Part shown: positions 33,215 to 43,002 of the stretch, one piece after another | How positions within the stretch are numbered: the first letter of the stretch is position 1 | Layout of the letters: every line of letters starts with the position of its first letter | Assembly (NCBI GenBank): GCA_963931865.1 | Contig: OZ007507.1 | Location: forward strand, 9,831,533 to 9,895,532 | Length of the DNA stretch: 64,000 nucleotides | Source of the DNA: Axinella damicornis | Taxonomy: Eukaryota; Porifera; Demospongiae; Axinellida; Axinellidae | Direction of reading: 5' to 3' | Translations under genes and position numbers: made by a program | The notes under the pieces: model-generated | Told to the model about the DNA's origin: nothing | Database searches by the model: none | Seen by the model: the letters and a program-made list of their open reading frames with translations, nothing else

Positions 33215-36130
33215 CTAAGTGGGTGTGGAGTATAAAAACTGCTGTATATGCCTTTTAAAAGACTGTAGTGTTGCAGACTGAACTATGAATGAAGGGAGTG
33301 AATTCCAAGTCCGACATGCACTGGGTATAAATGAATGTAGAAAGTAGTTAGTTCTGGCGTATGGTACAAACAAAGATTGATTGTGGCGGTTTCGTAAATG
33401 CATGGGGGGAGCTGGCATATCTTCGAGGATGTTGGGGAAGGCGGTAAGATGGTTCTTTATTTTGTAAAGATGGCATAACTTGCTATATAAGCGTTCAACA
33501 CTCAAAGTTGGGAGTTTGCTTATTCCAAGCAGTTCTGGATATGTCACACTCCAGCGCTTGTAGCACATCCTTAACGCAAACTTCTGAACTTTTTCCAAAG
33601 CCTGTTGATCCTTTAGTAGTGGAGGGTCCCACACAAAGGAGCAATATTGGAGATGAGGTTTGACATAGGCTGTATATAGTTTTAACAGAGTACTCGTGTC
33701 ACACCACGGGTAAAATTTACGGAATATGACTCCAAGAATTTTACGTGATCTTGTCACTACTGCAGCCACCTGCTTAGACCAACAAAGGTCATCACTGATG
33801 ATGACACCGAGATACTTGAATTCAGACACCTTTTCTACTGGGTCCCCGTTTAATAATATGGCAGGTGGGTTTTCAGTTTCCGCATTGTTTAATGTATATT
33901 CTGATACTTGTTCTAGTGGTACGCCATGTATTGTTGGGGGAGTCAATTGTGATAGAGCACGCTGTCGGGTTAGTCGCATAAATTTTGTCTTTGCCACATT
34001 TAGAGTGAGGTGGTGACTAGAAATCCAGTCAGATACACGATCAACATCTGCTTGCAGCATAACCATGTGTTCAGGGGTGTCGACAGTGCGGTAGAGTAGC
34101 ATATCATCTGCATATAGCACTATAGTGGAATTTAATGGAACCTCTGAGATGTCATTGATATATAGCAGAAACAGAAGGGGACCAAGGATCGACCCCTGAG
34201 GAACTCCGGATAGCACTGCACCAGTGGATGAAACACAGCCACTGATTACTGTTCTCTGTTGCCGACAAGTAAGATAGCTCCGTAGCCATTTGCCGATCGT
34301 TGGATGAAAATCAATTTCCTCAATCTTTTCTAGCAGAGTTGAGTGTGGTACTGTGTCAAAAGCCTTCTTTATATCGAAGAAGACTGAGCAAACGGAAGAT
34401 CCTGATTCAAGTGTTTTTAGCCAATGATGAGTTGGTCCAATTAAAGCTGATCCTGCTGAGTGTAAAGGTCTAAACCCCCATTGTGCTTCACTTAAAACGT
34501 TGTTGGAGTTTAAGTGTTCTTCCATTTTGGAGTACATATGCCTTTCAAGCAGTTTGCTAACAATGCAGAGCAGTGATATGGGCCGGTAGTTACATGCTAG
34601 GCCTTTACTTGCATTCTTGTGTACAGGGACTATATTTGAGGTTCTCCATTCTTGTGGGATAGAGCCTGTTGAGATTGACATATTAAAGAGCTTGCAGAGT
34701 GGGATAGCAATTGACTGGGCAGTACCCTTTAACATTCTTCCAGAAATACCGTCTGGGCCAGTAGCCTTGGATATATCAATTTCTAGTAATATGTCATTGA
34801 CGATCTCTGGTGTGCACAATATTGATTCATCAGAATGTAATGCACTGTTGGTACCGTTTGGTTGCAGGGGCAGGACTGACCTGTTGAAACACTGAGAGAA
34901 GAAAGAGTTCAGGAGTTCAGCTTTCTCCTTATCAGTAGTTGCAGTGACAGGGCCGTGCACAAGAGTTGGAATTGAGGAGACTGACTTATTTAGGGATCGT
35001 ACAGTAGACCAGAACTTTTTTGAGTTTGCACCTTTTAGGTCAGAAAAATGGGTTGATTTTGCAGTTCGCAGCAAAGAGATTGTCTTGTTTCTCTGTTTCT
35101 TGTATAGATCCCATACTGAGCACTGACCAGTTCTCCTAGCTCTACGGTACAGAGCGTCCCTTTTTTTCATTTCAACAAGAAGGGGTTTGGTCAGCCATGG
35201 CAATTTTTTGCGGGCCTTGAGTTTCACAGAAGGGATACAAAGTGACATGATCTCCAGGAATGCGGTCTTCCAGTTATTCCAAGAGGTTTCAATATCTTCA
35301 TGATCTAAGAGCTCATCCCATGGTACATCAGTGAGGAGTTCATTGGCAGCTGCAAAGTCAGCATTACGATAATGCCATACTGGTCTTGCATGATACTTGG
35401 GAGCTGGAGGGCAAGATTTGGATACTAGAGATACGGCTATCACAGAATGATCAGATGTATTAAGTGGTGGTAGAGTTGTACAGGACCTAATCATAGAGGG
35501 ATCTGACACTAGTACTAGATCAATTAGGGTTGAACTGGTGTTGGTAACTCGAGTTGGTTCAGTAACACTCTGGGTAAGGGAAAAGGAAGACATAATATCA
35601 GTCAGGTGCTGATAATTGGGGCTGTGGGACGAGAGGAAGTCCACATTGAAATCCCCCAACAAGACAAGGTTGTTAAAGCGGGTGGGGTCTAGTTGCTGGA
35701 GAGAGTCACTTAGGTGATCAAAAATTTCTTGTGTAGAGCTGGGGGGGCGATAGAAAGTGCCCAGTGTTAACCTATAGTTACCAGAGCAAATGTTCAGCCA
35801 CAGTAGTTCAAGGTCTCGATAATGATTTTGGATAGCGTGACCTGTTAGATGGCTCTTGATATAAACAAGTACTCCACCACCATGGCGGCTTCTGTCAGCA
35901 CGAAATATTTGATAGCCAGAAATATTGATTTCGGAGTCATCGACATCCTGGTCTAGCCAGCTTTCCACTATACTAACGATATCAGGTTGTCTTGCTTGTA
36001 CCATCAGAACTAATTCGTCAAATTTGGGAAGTATGCTACGAGCATTCAAATAAACAATCTTTAATTCTGTAGGTTTGTTGCCACAGAAACGTATGTTGTG
36101 CGTTGTATGTTGATAGCTTTCGCCCTCCAC
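33215..36130 (-). CDS. LINE ORF2: AP-type endonuclease and reverse transcriptase
   Basis: About 971 codons without a stop. The endonuclease domain is residues 22-240: LNARS with Asn29, Glu56 in IVESWLD, YRPP at 127-130, GDFNVDF at 159-165 and TSDHSV at 225-230. The reverse transcriptase is about 490-750: FDIKKAFDTV at 585-594, GVPQGSILGPLLFLLYIND at 642-660 and catalytic YADD at 673-676. A C-terminal region with LQYCSFVWDP and RNRHNQSLFVPY is usual for CR1/L2/jockey-type elements. The nominal first codon is GTG. The frame is open without ATG back to a TGA about 10 bases before a TTTTTTA heptamer in ORF1, and the first ATG (residue 43) would cut into the endonuclease. Expression is therefore likely by -1 frameshifting or reinitiation. 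Confidence 0.9.
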   Translation of the reverse strand: MEGESYQHTTHNIRFCGNKPTELKIVYLNARSILPKFDELVLMVQARQPDIVSIVESWLDQDVDDSEINISGYQIFRADRSRHGGGVLVYIKSHLTGHAIQNHYRDLELLWLNICSGNYRLTLGTFYRPPSSTQEIFDHLSDSLQQLDPTRFNNLVLLGDFNVDFLSSHSPNYQHLTDIMSSFSLTQSVTEPTRVTNTSSTLIDLVLVSDPSMIRSCTTLPPLNTSDHSVIAVSLVSKSCPPAPKYHARPVWHYRNADFAAANELLTDVPWDELLDHEDIETSWNNWKTAFLEIMSLCIPSVKLKARKKLPWLTKPLLVEMKKRDALYRRARRTGQCSVWDLYKKQRNKTISLLRTAKSTHFSDLKGANSKKFWSTVRSLNKSVSSIPTLVHGPVTATTDKEKAELLNSFFSQCFNRSVLPLQPNGTNSALHSDESILCTPEIVNDILLEIDISKATGPDGISGRMLKGTAQSIAIPLCKLFNMSISTGSIPQEWRTSNIVPVHKNASKGLACNYRPISLLCIVSKLLERHMYSKMEEHLNSNNVLSEAQWGFRPLHSAGSALIGPTHHWLKTLESGSSVCSVFFDIKKAFDTVPHSTLLEKIEEIDFHPTIGKWLRSYLTCRQQRTVISGCVSSTGAVLSGVPQGSILGPLLFLLYINDISEVPLNSTIVLYADDMLLYRTVDTPEHMVMLQADVDRVSDWISSHHLTLNVAKTKFMRLTRQRALSQLTPPTIHGVPLEQVSEYTLNNAETENPPAILLNGDPVEKVSEFKYLGVIISDDLCWSKQVAAVVTRSRKILGVIFRKFYPWCDTSTLLKLYTAYVKPHLQYCSFVWDPPLLKDQQALEKVQKFALRMCYKRWSVTYPELLGISKLPTLSVERLYSKLCHLYKIKNHLTAFPNILEDMPAPPMHLRNRHNQSLFVPYARTNYFLHSFIPSACRTWNSLPSFIVQSATLQSFKRHIQQFLYSTPT

Positions 36131-36147
36131 GGTATGGTTAAGCAGGT

Positions 36148-36998
36148 TTACGGGTTCTCTAAAAAAACCTGATCAGATGATTGAGGTGACTGGTGTTGGA
36201 GGCTGAGCAGCTGGGGTGTGATGGTCTCATGACTTTCATTGTTCACACTGGTGATTGCTATGCTTTCATTGTTGTCGTTGTTTGGGTGGCTGAGCTCTGG
36301 TGCCACACTGCTGCCTTTATTATTGCCACTGTTGATACCATCATTGTTTCTGGAATTATCACTGGAATGAACATCAGGAGTAGGGGTAACTTGGGTGTCA
36401 TCAACATATGACATACAGGACTCGATGCTCCAGGAGGTCTGCATCTGGATCATGCCCCATTCCTGCTCCAGTTTTGTCATGGTACCCTCATCTCCACTAA
36501 CAACGTGCCACCACTTTGCAACCTTTTTGCCATTACCCAGTTTGTACTTTCTCTTGACCCGTATATCGGCATGTCCAACACTTGTTAAATGGGTGATAAC
36601 ACCCTTGACAGCGGTCGATGAGCAGAGCTTTAGGGTGCCCCAGACCTTGCGTTTCCCGGGAATAGGCTTTAGTTGGTAAGGGCCGTGCAGGTCCTGCTGC
36701 CGACCACCATTACTCCCTTGAGTAGGGACATTGCGCTTTTGAAACTCAGGCTGCTGCCCCCCTTTGTTGCTCTCACTGTTCTGCTTGCCATTTCTATTAC
36801 TGCCTCCCTTTCTATTACTGCCCCCCTGAGTTTATTGCTTCTCTCACCATCCTCACCAGATCTGTGGCTGTGTTTTCTCTTGACTACCTCCACCCAGCTA
36901 GGTTCAGAGTCAGTGTGGGTGCAGTGGCAGGTAGGTGAGGATGCCTCTCTAGAGTGAGCTGCTCTGAGTTCTTCCACTTGCGCTGCCAGGGCTTGGAC
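36148..36998 (-). pseudogene. LINE ORF1, 5' truncated and frameshifted
   Basis: Two overlapping minus frames together give an ORF1-type protein. The N-terminal part has a short coiled-coil-like VQALAAQVEELRAAH and SWVEVVKRK. A shift occurs at a G-run near 36830. Then comes an Asn/Gly-rich linker, the GKRKVWGTLKL, VKGVITHLTSVGHADI and KWWHVVSGDEG segment seen in ORF1 proteins of CR1/L2-like elements, and an Asn/Ser-rich tail ending LENP, TAA at 36150-36148. Its role would be RNA binding and chaperoning. The 5' end is missing at the insertion junction. Confidence 0.6.
36160..36166 (-). promoter_or_regulatory. candidate -1 ribosomal frameshift heptamer (T TTT TTA)
   Basis: In the ORF1 frame the codons read GTT TTT TTA GAG AAC CCG TAA. 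A one-base backward slip on T TTT TTA gives AGA GAA CCC, which is the ORF2 frame. This is a canonical X XXY YYZ slippery site placed 4 codons before the ORF1 stop. I did not establish a downstream pseudoknot. Confidence 0.6.
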
Positions 36999-37002
36999 AG
37001 AA

Positions 37003-37385
37003 GAATGTTCGAGAACTTTGGGTCCAGGCATTGGCTGGAATCCAGCAAGCGCAATCGGGGAGTAGCAGCCGAAGTGGACGCGATCGGGAGCAGCAGCTGA
37101 AGCGGATGCAAGCGGTGAGCAGCAGATGAGATGAAGCGGGCGCAATCGGGGAGCAGCAGCTGGAGGCGGAGGCAAAGGGGGAGCAGCAGTTGAAGCGGAT
37201 GCCGCAATCGGGCCCGGGAGCAGCAGCTGAAGCGCGGACGCAAGCGGCGAGCAGCAGCTGAAGCGGATGCAATCGGGAAGCAGCTCTGCAGTCTGCACAG
37301 AGAGCTGTCCGGCGCCGGATTACGCACGGTAGGCGAACGAGGGGGAAGTAGCTGAGCGAGCGAAGCGAGCTCAGCTACTTGTAAT
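37003..37385. repeat. dispersed minisatellite-bearing element, copy 3, right part
   Basis: After AGAATGTTCGAG come nine or so units based on GGGGAGCAGCAGCTGAAGCG, then GCACAGAGAGCTGTCCGGCG and GAAGTAGCTGAGCGAGCGAA. The three minus ORFs over it are repeat effects. Confidence 0.8.
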
Positions 37386-37549
37386 AAATATAGATTCTTC
37401 GTCCAGAAGAGTGTGAGATGTATATGACATGATTATATATAGCTATAGGAGATATGCTAGCCTAGGACACAAGGTAGCCTCTGAGAGAAGACTTTGGCTG
37501 AACTATACATAAGCAAGTTACTTGCAAAACAGAAGAAATAGGCAATTAC

Positions 37550-37618
37550 AGTGTGTGTGTGTGTGTGTGGGGTGGGGGGGGGGGGGGGGGGGGGGGGTGG
37601 GGGGGGGGGGGGGGGGGG
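37550..37618. repeat. (GT)n and poly(dG) tract
   Basis: A short GT run leads into about 48 G interrupted by single T residues (37569-37618). Confidence 0.9.
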
Positions 37619-38083
37619 AGTATTTGAGTCTCAGCTCAATGAGTTACAAATGTGGAATGAACACACATGCAATTCATATCTTCGGCAGAATTAAATATGT
37701 TTCAACATAGCAAAGGTATCGGCCAGAGATTTCATTTGCCGAAATGGTTGTCCCAGAGAGCAAATTTCAAGGGGACTGAAAGGTCTCAGTTGGGTGAATT
37801 TTCCTGGCAGCTTGGATAGCCTCTCTGGTGTTGGTAGGGACAAGTTTGCGAGAGCAGTCTTTGATCAGCATTATGCTGAGATCTTGCCAGGGTGGTGCTG
37901 TTGATCATCAGTGTCACAGGAGGAGAGTGAGAGGCTCTCCACGAGTGGATATATATCTCTCCATACAGCTGTGCAGTTAAGGATATCTCCTGACGGACAC
38001 TGGAGAATTTATCTCACAATCAGTCTCCTAGCTAGCTACAAGTTTCATTGATAGCTAGCTAGATAGCTAGCCTGAAGAAATTC

Positions 38084-38577
38084 TTACGATGAAGCTCCGG
38101 CGTCTTCTCCAGGTTCTCTTAGAACAGCCCACTTCTAAAGCCCAAGGTGACGCTTCCGTAGCAGCTACGCCATTCTTCACAACAGGTACAGGTGGAGGTC
38201 ATCGAAGTTGGCGTCCATCGCAAGGTCAGGGTTCATTCTTGCGATGACATCATATCCTCAGACCGTGCGAACTTAGTGAGCCCCAATTGCGTGGTATTGC
38301 AACATTAGGGCTATTCCGTGTTGGGTATTAGGTATTACGCTTTGGGTATTGCGGCGTTAGGTCGTAGGTATTAGGCATATTGTGTATCGGGTATCAGGTA
38401 TTACGTCTGTCGCGTATTGGGTATTGCGCGTTAGGTCATAGGTATTAGGCGTATTATGCATCGGGTGTCAGGTATTAAGTCTATCGTGTATTAGGGGTAT
38501 CAGGTATTGCGCATTGGGTATTACGTCATTAGGCCATAGGCCCTATAGGCATTAGACGCGACCTCCAGGGCCACCGC
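38084..38577 (-). repeat. right arm of the inverted-repeat structure
   Basis: It starts TTACGATGAAGCTCCGGCG and ends CCTCCAGGGCCACCGCA, the complement of 32147-32697 with scattered differences. It keeps the empty site for the 32-bp insertion. Sequence inside the arms (after 32697, before 38084) does not match. Confidence 0.88.
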
Positions 38578-38878
38578 ATATCACAGGCAGTGCAAGGAGA
38601 ATATGCTGAAAACCTGCACAAGACTGAAGAACCAATGGAAACCGCAGTATCTCCAGTTAAGCGAAGACCACTTGCTGCCTTCATCCCCAACACAGTCACG
38701 TTTCCAGACAACAAAAACAACATGACATTGTACATCCTCAACTACATTCAATGGCAATAAGGGCATCAAGCCCTGGCACAAGGGGGAGAGCAGTGGGAGA
38801 GTGAACCCTAGCAAAAGACCCAGGCAGTCAGAGGCCATCTGTGGTACCAAGAAGAGCAAAAAGAGGCTGCGCAGACTG
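38578..38878 (+). other. possible decayed coding fragment
   Basis: The plus strand reads ETAVSPVKRRPLAAFIPNTV and FPDNKNNMTLYILNYI, then, after a change of frame, NGNKGIKPWHKGESSG and a basic end (KKSKKRLRRL, stop). This looks coding-like but broken. No family recognised. Confidence 0.3.
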
Positions 38879-39401
38879 TGAACTCATCAACCGACTTGAT
38901 CGAACTATACCCCCAGTCACCCACTGGTGCAAGCGACAAGCCTCACTCACCAGCCCCAGTCATTTGAAGTGCTGTGTGGACGACAGCCTGTGCTTGAATG
39001 TGCACACAGAACACCACTGAAGACCAGAACAATTTAGCTATACCCCCAAAGTATAACTAGTCTGTGCTCATTGTATTGCCATGCTGCCAAGTTAACAGTT
39101 TTCAAGGTTGAAAACATAGTAAGCGGTATTGCAGTACTAATGCATAATGCCATGCCTTCCCACCTCCAATTTTGATCATGCACTTGGATGCAGTATCAAT
39201 AATTGATGGATTCGATGATTTTAGGCAGGAAAGTCCAATCACTGGTTTCCCTGAGTCCTGCATACATAGTGCACAGCACAAAGACAAGCTTAACATGCAA
39301 GCCAGTTGGTCTAGACTTCAAGCATCTATCAAACACTACAGCAGACCAAATTTCCGAGAGACACATCACTTTCAACACACATATACATGTAACATACCCA
39401 A

Positions 39402-39440
<39 letters not shown>

Positions 39441-40974
39441 GAAACACAATGGTATATGGTGTAGTGGGGTGTCATTGCGATCCTAGTAACAGTCAAGGTG
39501 GTTGCAGATGTGTTGAAGAGTTGGGTAGCTATATTATGTGTGGCCTACGTAGCTGTTGCATTATGCCATGGCCACAGAAATGCTTAGCTATGATGATTAG
39601 CTGTGCTTTACTTCACCCCCCTACATCAACATGCATGTGTATTTAATGTGCTCTATAAAAGCAGAAGCAAAAGAGTCGGATTAGTGAAAAAAATTCACCA
39701 GTCCCAGATGTCATTTCCCCTTGTTCAGCATGCATGTCCTCTAGCCACATAGCCTGCTCTGTGACATGTATGTGATGGAGACAAGTATTTGTCAACCACC
39801 CAGGGTATATGTCTCAATGAACTGCTGCATAATTATACAGTCATATATCATTCCCATCCTGCATGACAAACTAAGTTGATGGATTTATAGATTTCTTTTC
39901 TGACAGCTAAGACTCCATTGCAGAAATAGTGTACGCATGCACGTACGTAGCTACAGCTACAAGTGCATGCTTTCAAGTATAATGAATTGTGGAACCTGTG
40001 TCAGTGAGACGCTAAGCATTCTAAAATAACTGGCAATGTTAATCAATTTGTTCAGGGTAAATATAGCACTGTGCATGTCCTCCCTATTCTAAACTAAATT
40101 CATGGGGACATAAGCCAATCAGCTCTGGAAAGGAAGCCATCTGAGAAATGCATGCAGGCAGTAGGACAACTGAGCACTAGTCTCAGCCATGTGACTCATA
40201 TACATCAAGCCTATAGTTTGTGGTGGCCGGCATGCTGTACACAAGACAGTGATGTGAACTTCTCCGGACCCTCTCCACTGACAATTACCCCTGCAAATGC
40301 ATGACATTGTAATATCCTTATAGCCTCATCCCAATGGCAGGGTTTCCCCACATAATATCCTTGACCACATATACCTGATCTTTGAACTTTGATTAATATT
40401 ATTATGCAATCAAGGAGGTGGAGCAGAGGAGATCAGTGTGAATGAGGCTATTTAATCATTCAGGTTAATCGCATAATAATTGTAGATTTGGGTGCATGCA
40501 GATGTCAATCACAAAAGGCTATCAGTAGGCTACGTAGTGACCAGCATTTCGTTTCAACCATTCCCATTATATTATGTTTGAAGCACGCAAGTCAGAAGCA
40601 ATTAACCTCAAATGGTCATTTTAGAATGAGGTCCATGACTGCTTGGAGCCGTGTTGAGAGTCTCTTCATGTGTGGGTACATAGCTATAAGAGGCATTAAA
40701 GTTCGGTCAACAATGATAGTGAAATGCCAAGTTACGAATAAACGATAGCAGGAAGGTCAAAGTGATGTATTTAAACTAACATTTTGAATACAACACAGGT
40801 GCATGTTAAAATTCATACAAATAGTACTTTCAACAAAAGGAATTTTATTCATGAACATGGTAGAGAAGCCTATGTTGATTTAATACCTGAGGAGGCTGCA
40901 TGTACGATGAAAAAGAAAGCGAGGAAGAGTATGCACAGACATTGTGAATCACCTAAAAGTAGCTCCATTATTGT
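38879..40974. other. region without an assignable gene
   Basis: It contains a run of 38 G at 39402-39439. No supported ORF. The last part (below 40975) is the 3' flank of the TRIM-NHL gene. Confidence 0.5.
40844..40849 (-). terminator. polyadenylation signal for the TRIM-NHL gene
   Basis: The minus strand reads AATAAA about 125 bases after the stop codon, with A/T-rich surroundings. Confidence 0.45.
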
Positions 40975-43002
40975 TCACAGAAGCTGAAAGACCTGGATAC
41001 GCTGGTTCATTTCGTCAGCAACAACAATGTGTCCCTTGCTGTTCACACACACATGTCGCGGGTGGTTAAACATGCCTGGTTCAGACCCTGCCTTGCCAAA
41101 ACAGCGAATCAACTCTCCTTTTTGCGAAAACACAGATACGCGGTTGTTACCGGACTCTGTAACGACGATTGAACCATTCTCTGTTACTGTGATCCCATAG
41201 GGGTAGAAGAGCTGCCCAGGACGAGAACCTTGAGATCCTATCTTGTTCACCATCTCTCCATCAGGGGTCAGAACCCATACACAGTGATTGTACCGATCAG
41301 TGATCAGTAGTCGGCCTTGTCGGTCAATCGCAATGCCGGCTGGAGATTTGAAAAACCCATCTTCCTTGCCAATCGTCTTGACAAACTTTCCATTGTTCTG
41401 GTAGACAAATACTCGACTCCTATCCCAGTCTGTTATAAAAATGTTTCTGTTTTCTGCTACAGCTATCCCCAGCGGGTCACTCAGTTGGCTGCCCCAAAGT
41501 GTCTTCTGGCCAAACTTCATCAGATACTTCCCCATGGTCGTGAACTTTTGAATGCGTGGATTGTCTCGTTCAGCGATTAGGATGTGGTTGTCGTCGGTAA
41601 TGGCAACTGCAGACGGCTCTTTGAACTGTCCACCTTCCCTGCCTTCTCTTCCTATCTTCTCAATGAATGTCCCTTTCTTGTCAATAAGCCTCACACAGTG
41701 GTTGAAAACGTCACTGACAATGAGTGTGTCATGAACGCTTGTACAGCAGACCCCACAGGGATACACAGTTTCGTGACTGAAGGGCCAGCTGAGCTGATCG
41801 TTTCCAATCACCAAAATCGGTTGGATGATAGTAGGCTCAATTGAAGGTGGGCTCAGTGGGAGATAAAGTGCTCCAGGCGGTAGTGTTTGGGACCTTCTCT
41901 TGAGAGCAGGTAAGTGATCAGGTGACGTGACCAATCGCCTTCGAGGCTTGGGAACTGGTTTTCTAGCTTGAGAAGGATGATTTGGAGGGAGTGGTGGAGG
42001 ATTGACACGAGGCATTGGGACTGGAGGAAGAGAAAGTGGTTCGTAATCTTCATCGCTCTCTTCCCCAATCACTTCTGGAAAAAAAAATTCAGATGACTTG
42101 CTGTGTTCTTCAGGTAAGGAGTTGAAGCGTCTGGTGGTACGCTTGGCAGGCATTGTAGCTGCTTTTGGAACACTGTAATTTCCGGTAGGAGGATATCTGG
42201 GTGGTAGTGGTGGAGGAGTCCGGAGTGGCAGAGTTGGGGGAACTCTGGGCGATAATGTTGGCACATCATATGTTTCATAGCCTGATGATTTCAAAGGTGT
42301 CAAGCGAGGAGAGGAAGAGAGTGGGGTGGGGGGCTTTCGGGTCCTTGGAGGTGTGAGTGGCCTTGGTGTGTCATAGGTTTTGTCAGCAAATTCAAGAGGC
42401 TGTTTCGTCTCATCAAACCTCATGGTCTTCTGTGGAGCAGATGTTTCCTCATCCTCGAACCGGAGAGGGACGTCAAGATAAGGATCTTCGTCTTCACTCA
42501 CGATCAAGCGTCGTACCGAGAGAATGACGGAGTCTGGGTCACGATGACACTCATTCAGAGTACCCACCTCACTCATCTGCTGGCCGAGACTATCGTCTTC
42601 TTTAAATGAGAGATAGCATGACGAAGATTGAGACTCTGCGAGCATGTCACCGATGCTAAGCACAGACTGTTGGTGGGCATCAAGCTCCTCACTAATGGCC
42701 TTGTTTAGGAGTAGGATGTCCACATTTTCACCATCTTGGATCATCTTCTCAATTTTGTCGACCGCCTGAAGAATAGCGTTACGGTGCTCAAGTAGTTTTT
42801 GGTGGTGAGCGTCTAACCTTGTGAGCTTGATGTCACCGTACTTGTGAACAGTAGAGAGGAGGGCTTTCTCACGTTGGCCGAGAACTTTTCGCATCCTTTC
42901 AAAGAAGAACTGAACAGCATCAGCAGTTGCAGTGGAATTATTTGAAATCATGTCCTTGTCTTTGTACAGCTGCTGCAACATGGCTTCTGCCCTTGAAGAC
43001 AC
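40975..43002 (-). CDS. TRIM-NHL exon 2: coiled coil, docking-motif linker, NHL repeats
   Basis: It begins after TTCCAG with VSSRAEAMLQQLYKDKDM. A helical region with regular heptads reaches about residue 300. The linker (about 340-580) carries TYDTPRPLTPP at 389, TYDVPTLSP at 424, NYSVPKA at 455 and DYEPLSLPP at 499, plus SH3-type PPPLPPR and RKPVPKPRRR. NHL repeats run from about 585 to the stop, with conserved GI.V and D..N.RV/I cores such as GIAIDRQGRLLITDRYNHCV and GITVTENGSIVVTESGNNRV. The frame is intact throughout. Confidence 0.92.
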   Translation of the reverse strand: MSSRAEAMLQQLYKDKDMISNNSTATADAVQFFFERMRKVLGQREKALLSTVHKYGDIKLTRLDAHHQKLLEHRNAILQAVDKIEKMIQDGENVDILLLNKAISEELDAHQQSVLSIGDMLAESQSSSCYLSFKEDDSLGQQMSEVGTLNECHRDPDSVILSVRRLIVSEDEDPYLDVPLRFEDEETSAPQKTMRFDETKQPLEFADKTYDTPRPLTPPRTRKPPTPLSSSPRLTPLKSSGYETYDVPTLSPRVPPTLPLRTPPPLPPRYPPTGNYSVPKAATMPAKRTTRRFNSLPEEHSKSSEFFFPEVIGEESDEDYEPLSLPPVPMPRVNPPPLPPNHPSQARKPVPKPRRRLVTSPDHLPALKRRSQTLPPGALYLPLSPPSIEPTIIQPILVIGNDQLSWPFSHETVYPCGVCCTSVHDTLIVSDVFNHCVRLIDKKGTFIEKIGREGREGGQFKEPSAVAITDDNHILIAERDNPRIQKFTTMGKYLMKFGQKTLWGSQLSDPLGIAVAENRNIFITDWDRSRVFVYQNNGKFVKTIGKEDGFFKSPAGIAIDRQGRLLITDRYNHCVWVLTPDGEMVNKIGSQGSRPGQLFYPYGITVTENGSIVVTESGNNRVSVFSQKGELIRCFGKAGSEPGMFNHPRHVCVNSKGHIVVADEMNQRIQVFQLL

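Larger units (their letters stand above)
33056..37003 (-). mobile_element. CR1/L2-like non-LTR retrotransposon
   Basis: A minus-strand LINE of about 3.9 kb. Its 3' end is the T-rich block at 33056-33083 (A-rich tail on its own strand). ORF2 (endonuclease plus reverse transcriptase) is intact, ORF1 has one frameshift, and the 5' end starts inside ORF1. It is inserted in the constant block of copy 3 of the minisatellite-bearing repeat, which continues on the right at AGAATGTTCGAG. No RNase H domain and no LTRs are visible. No clear target-site duplication; a few bases of target seem lost. Confidence 0.85.

Noticed and set aside
36669..37327. Minus ORFs rich in Leu/Pro/Ala over the minisatellite
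   Set aside because: Three overlapping frames are open over the GAGCAGCAGCTGAAGCGG units. Only the part left of about 37000 belongs to LINE ORF1.
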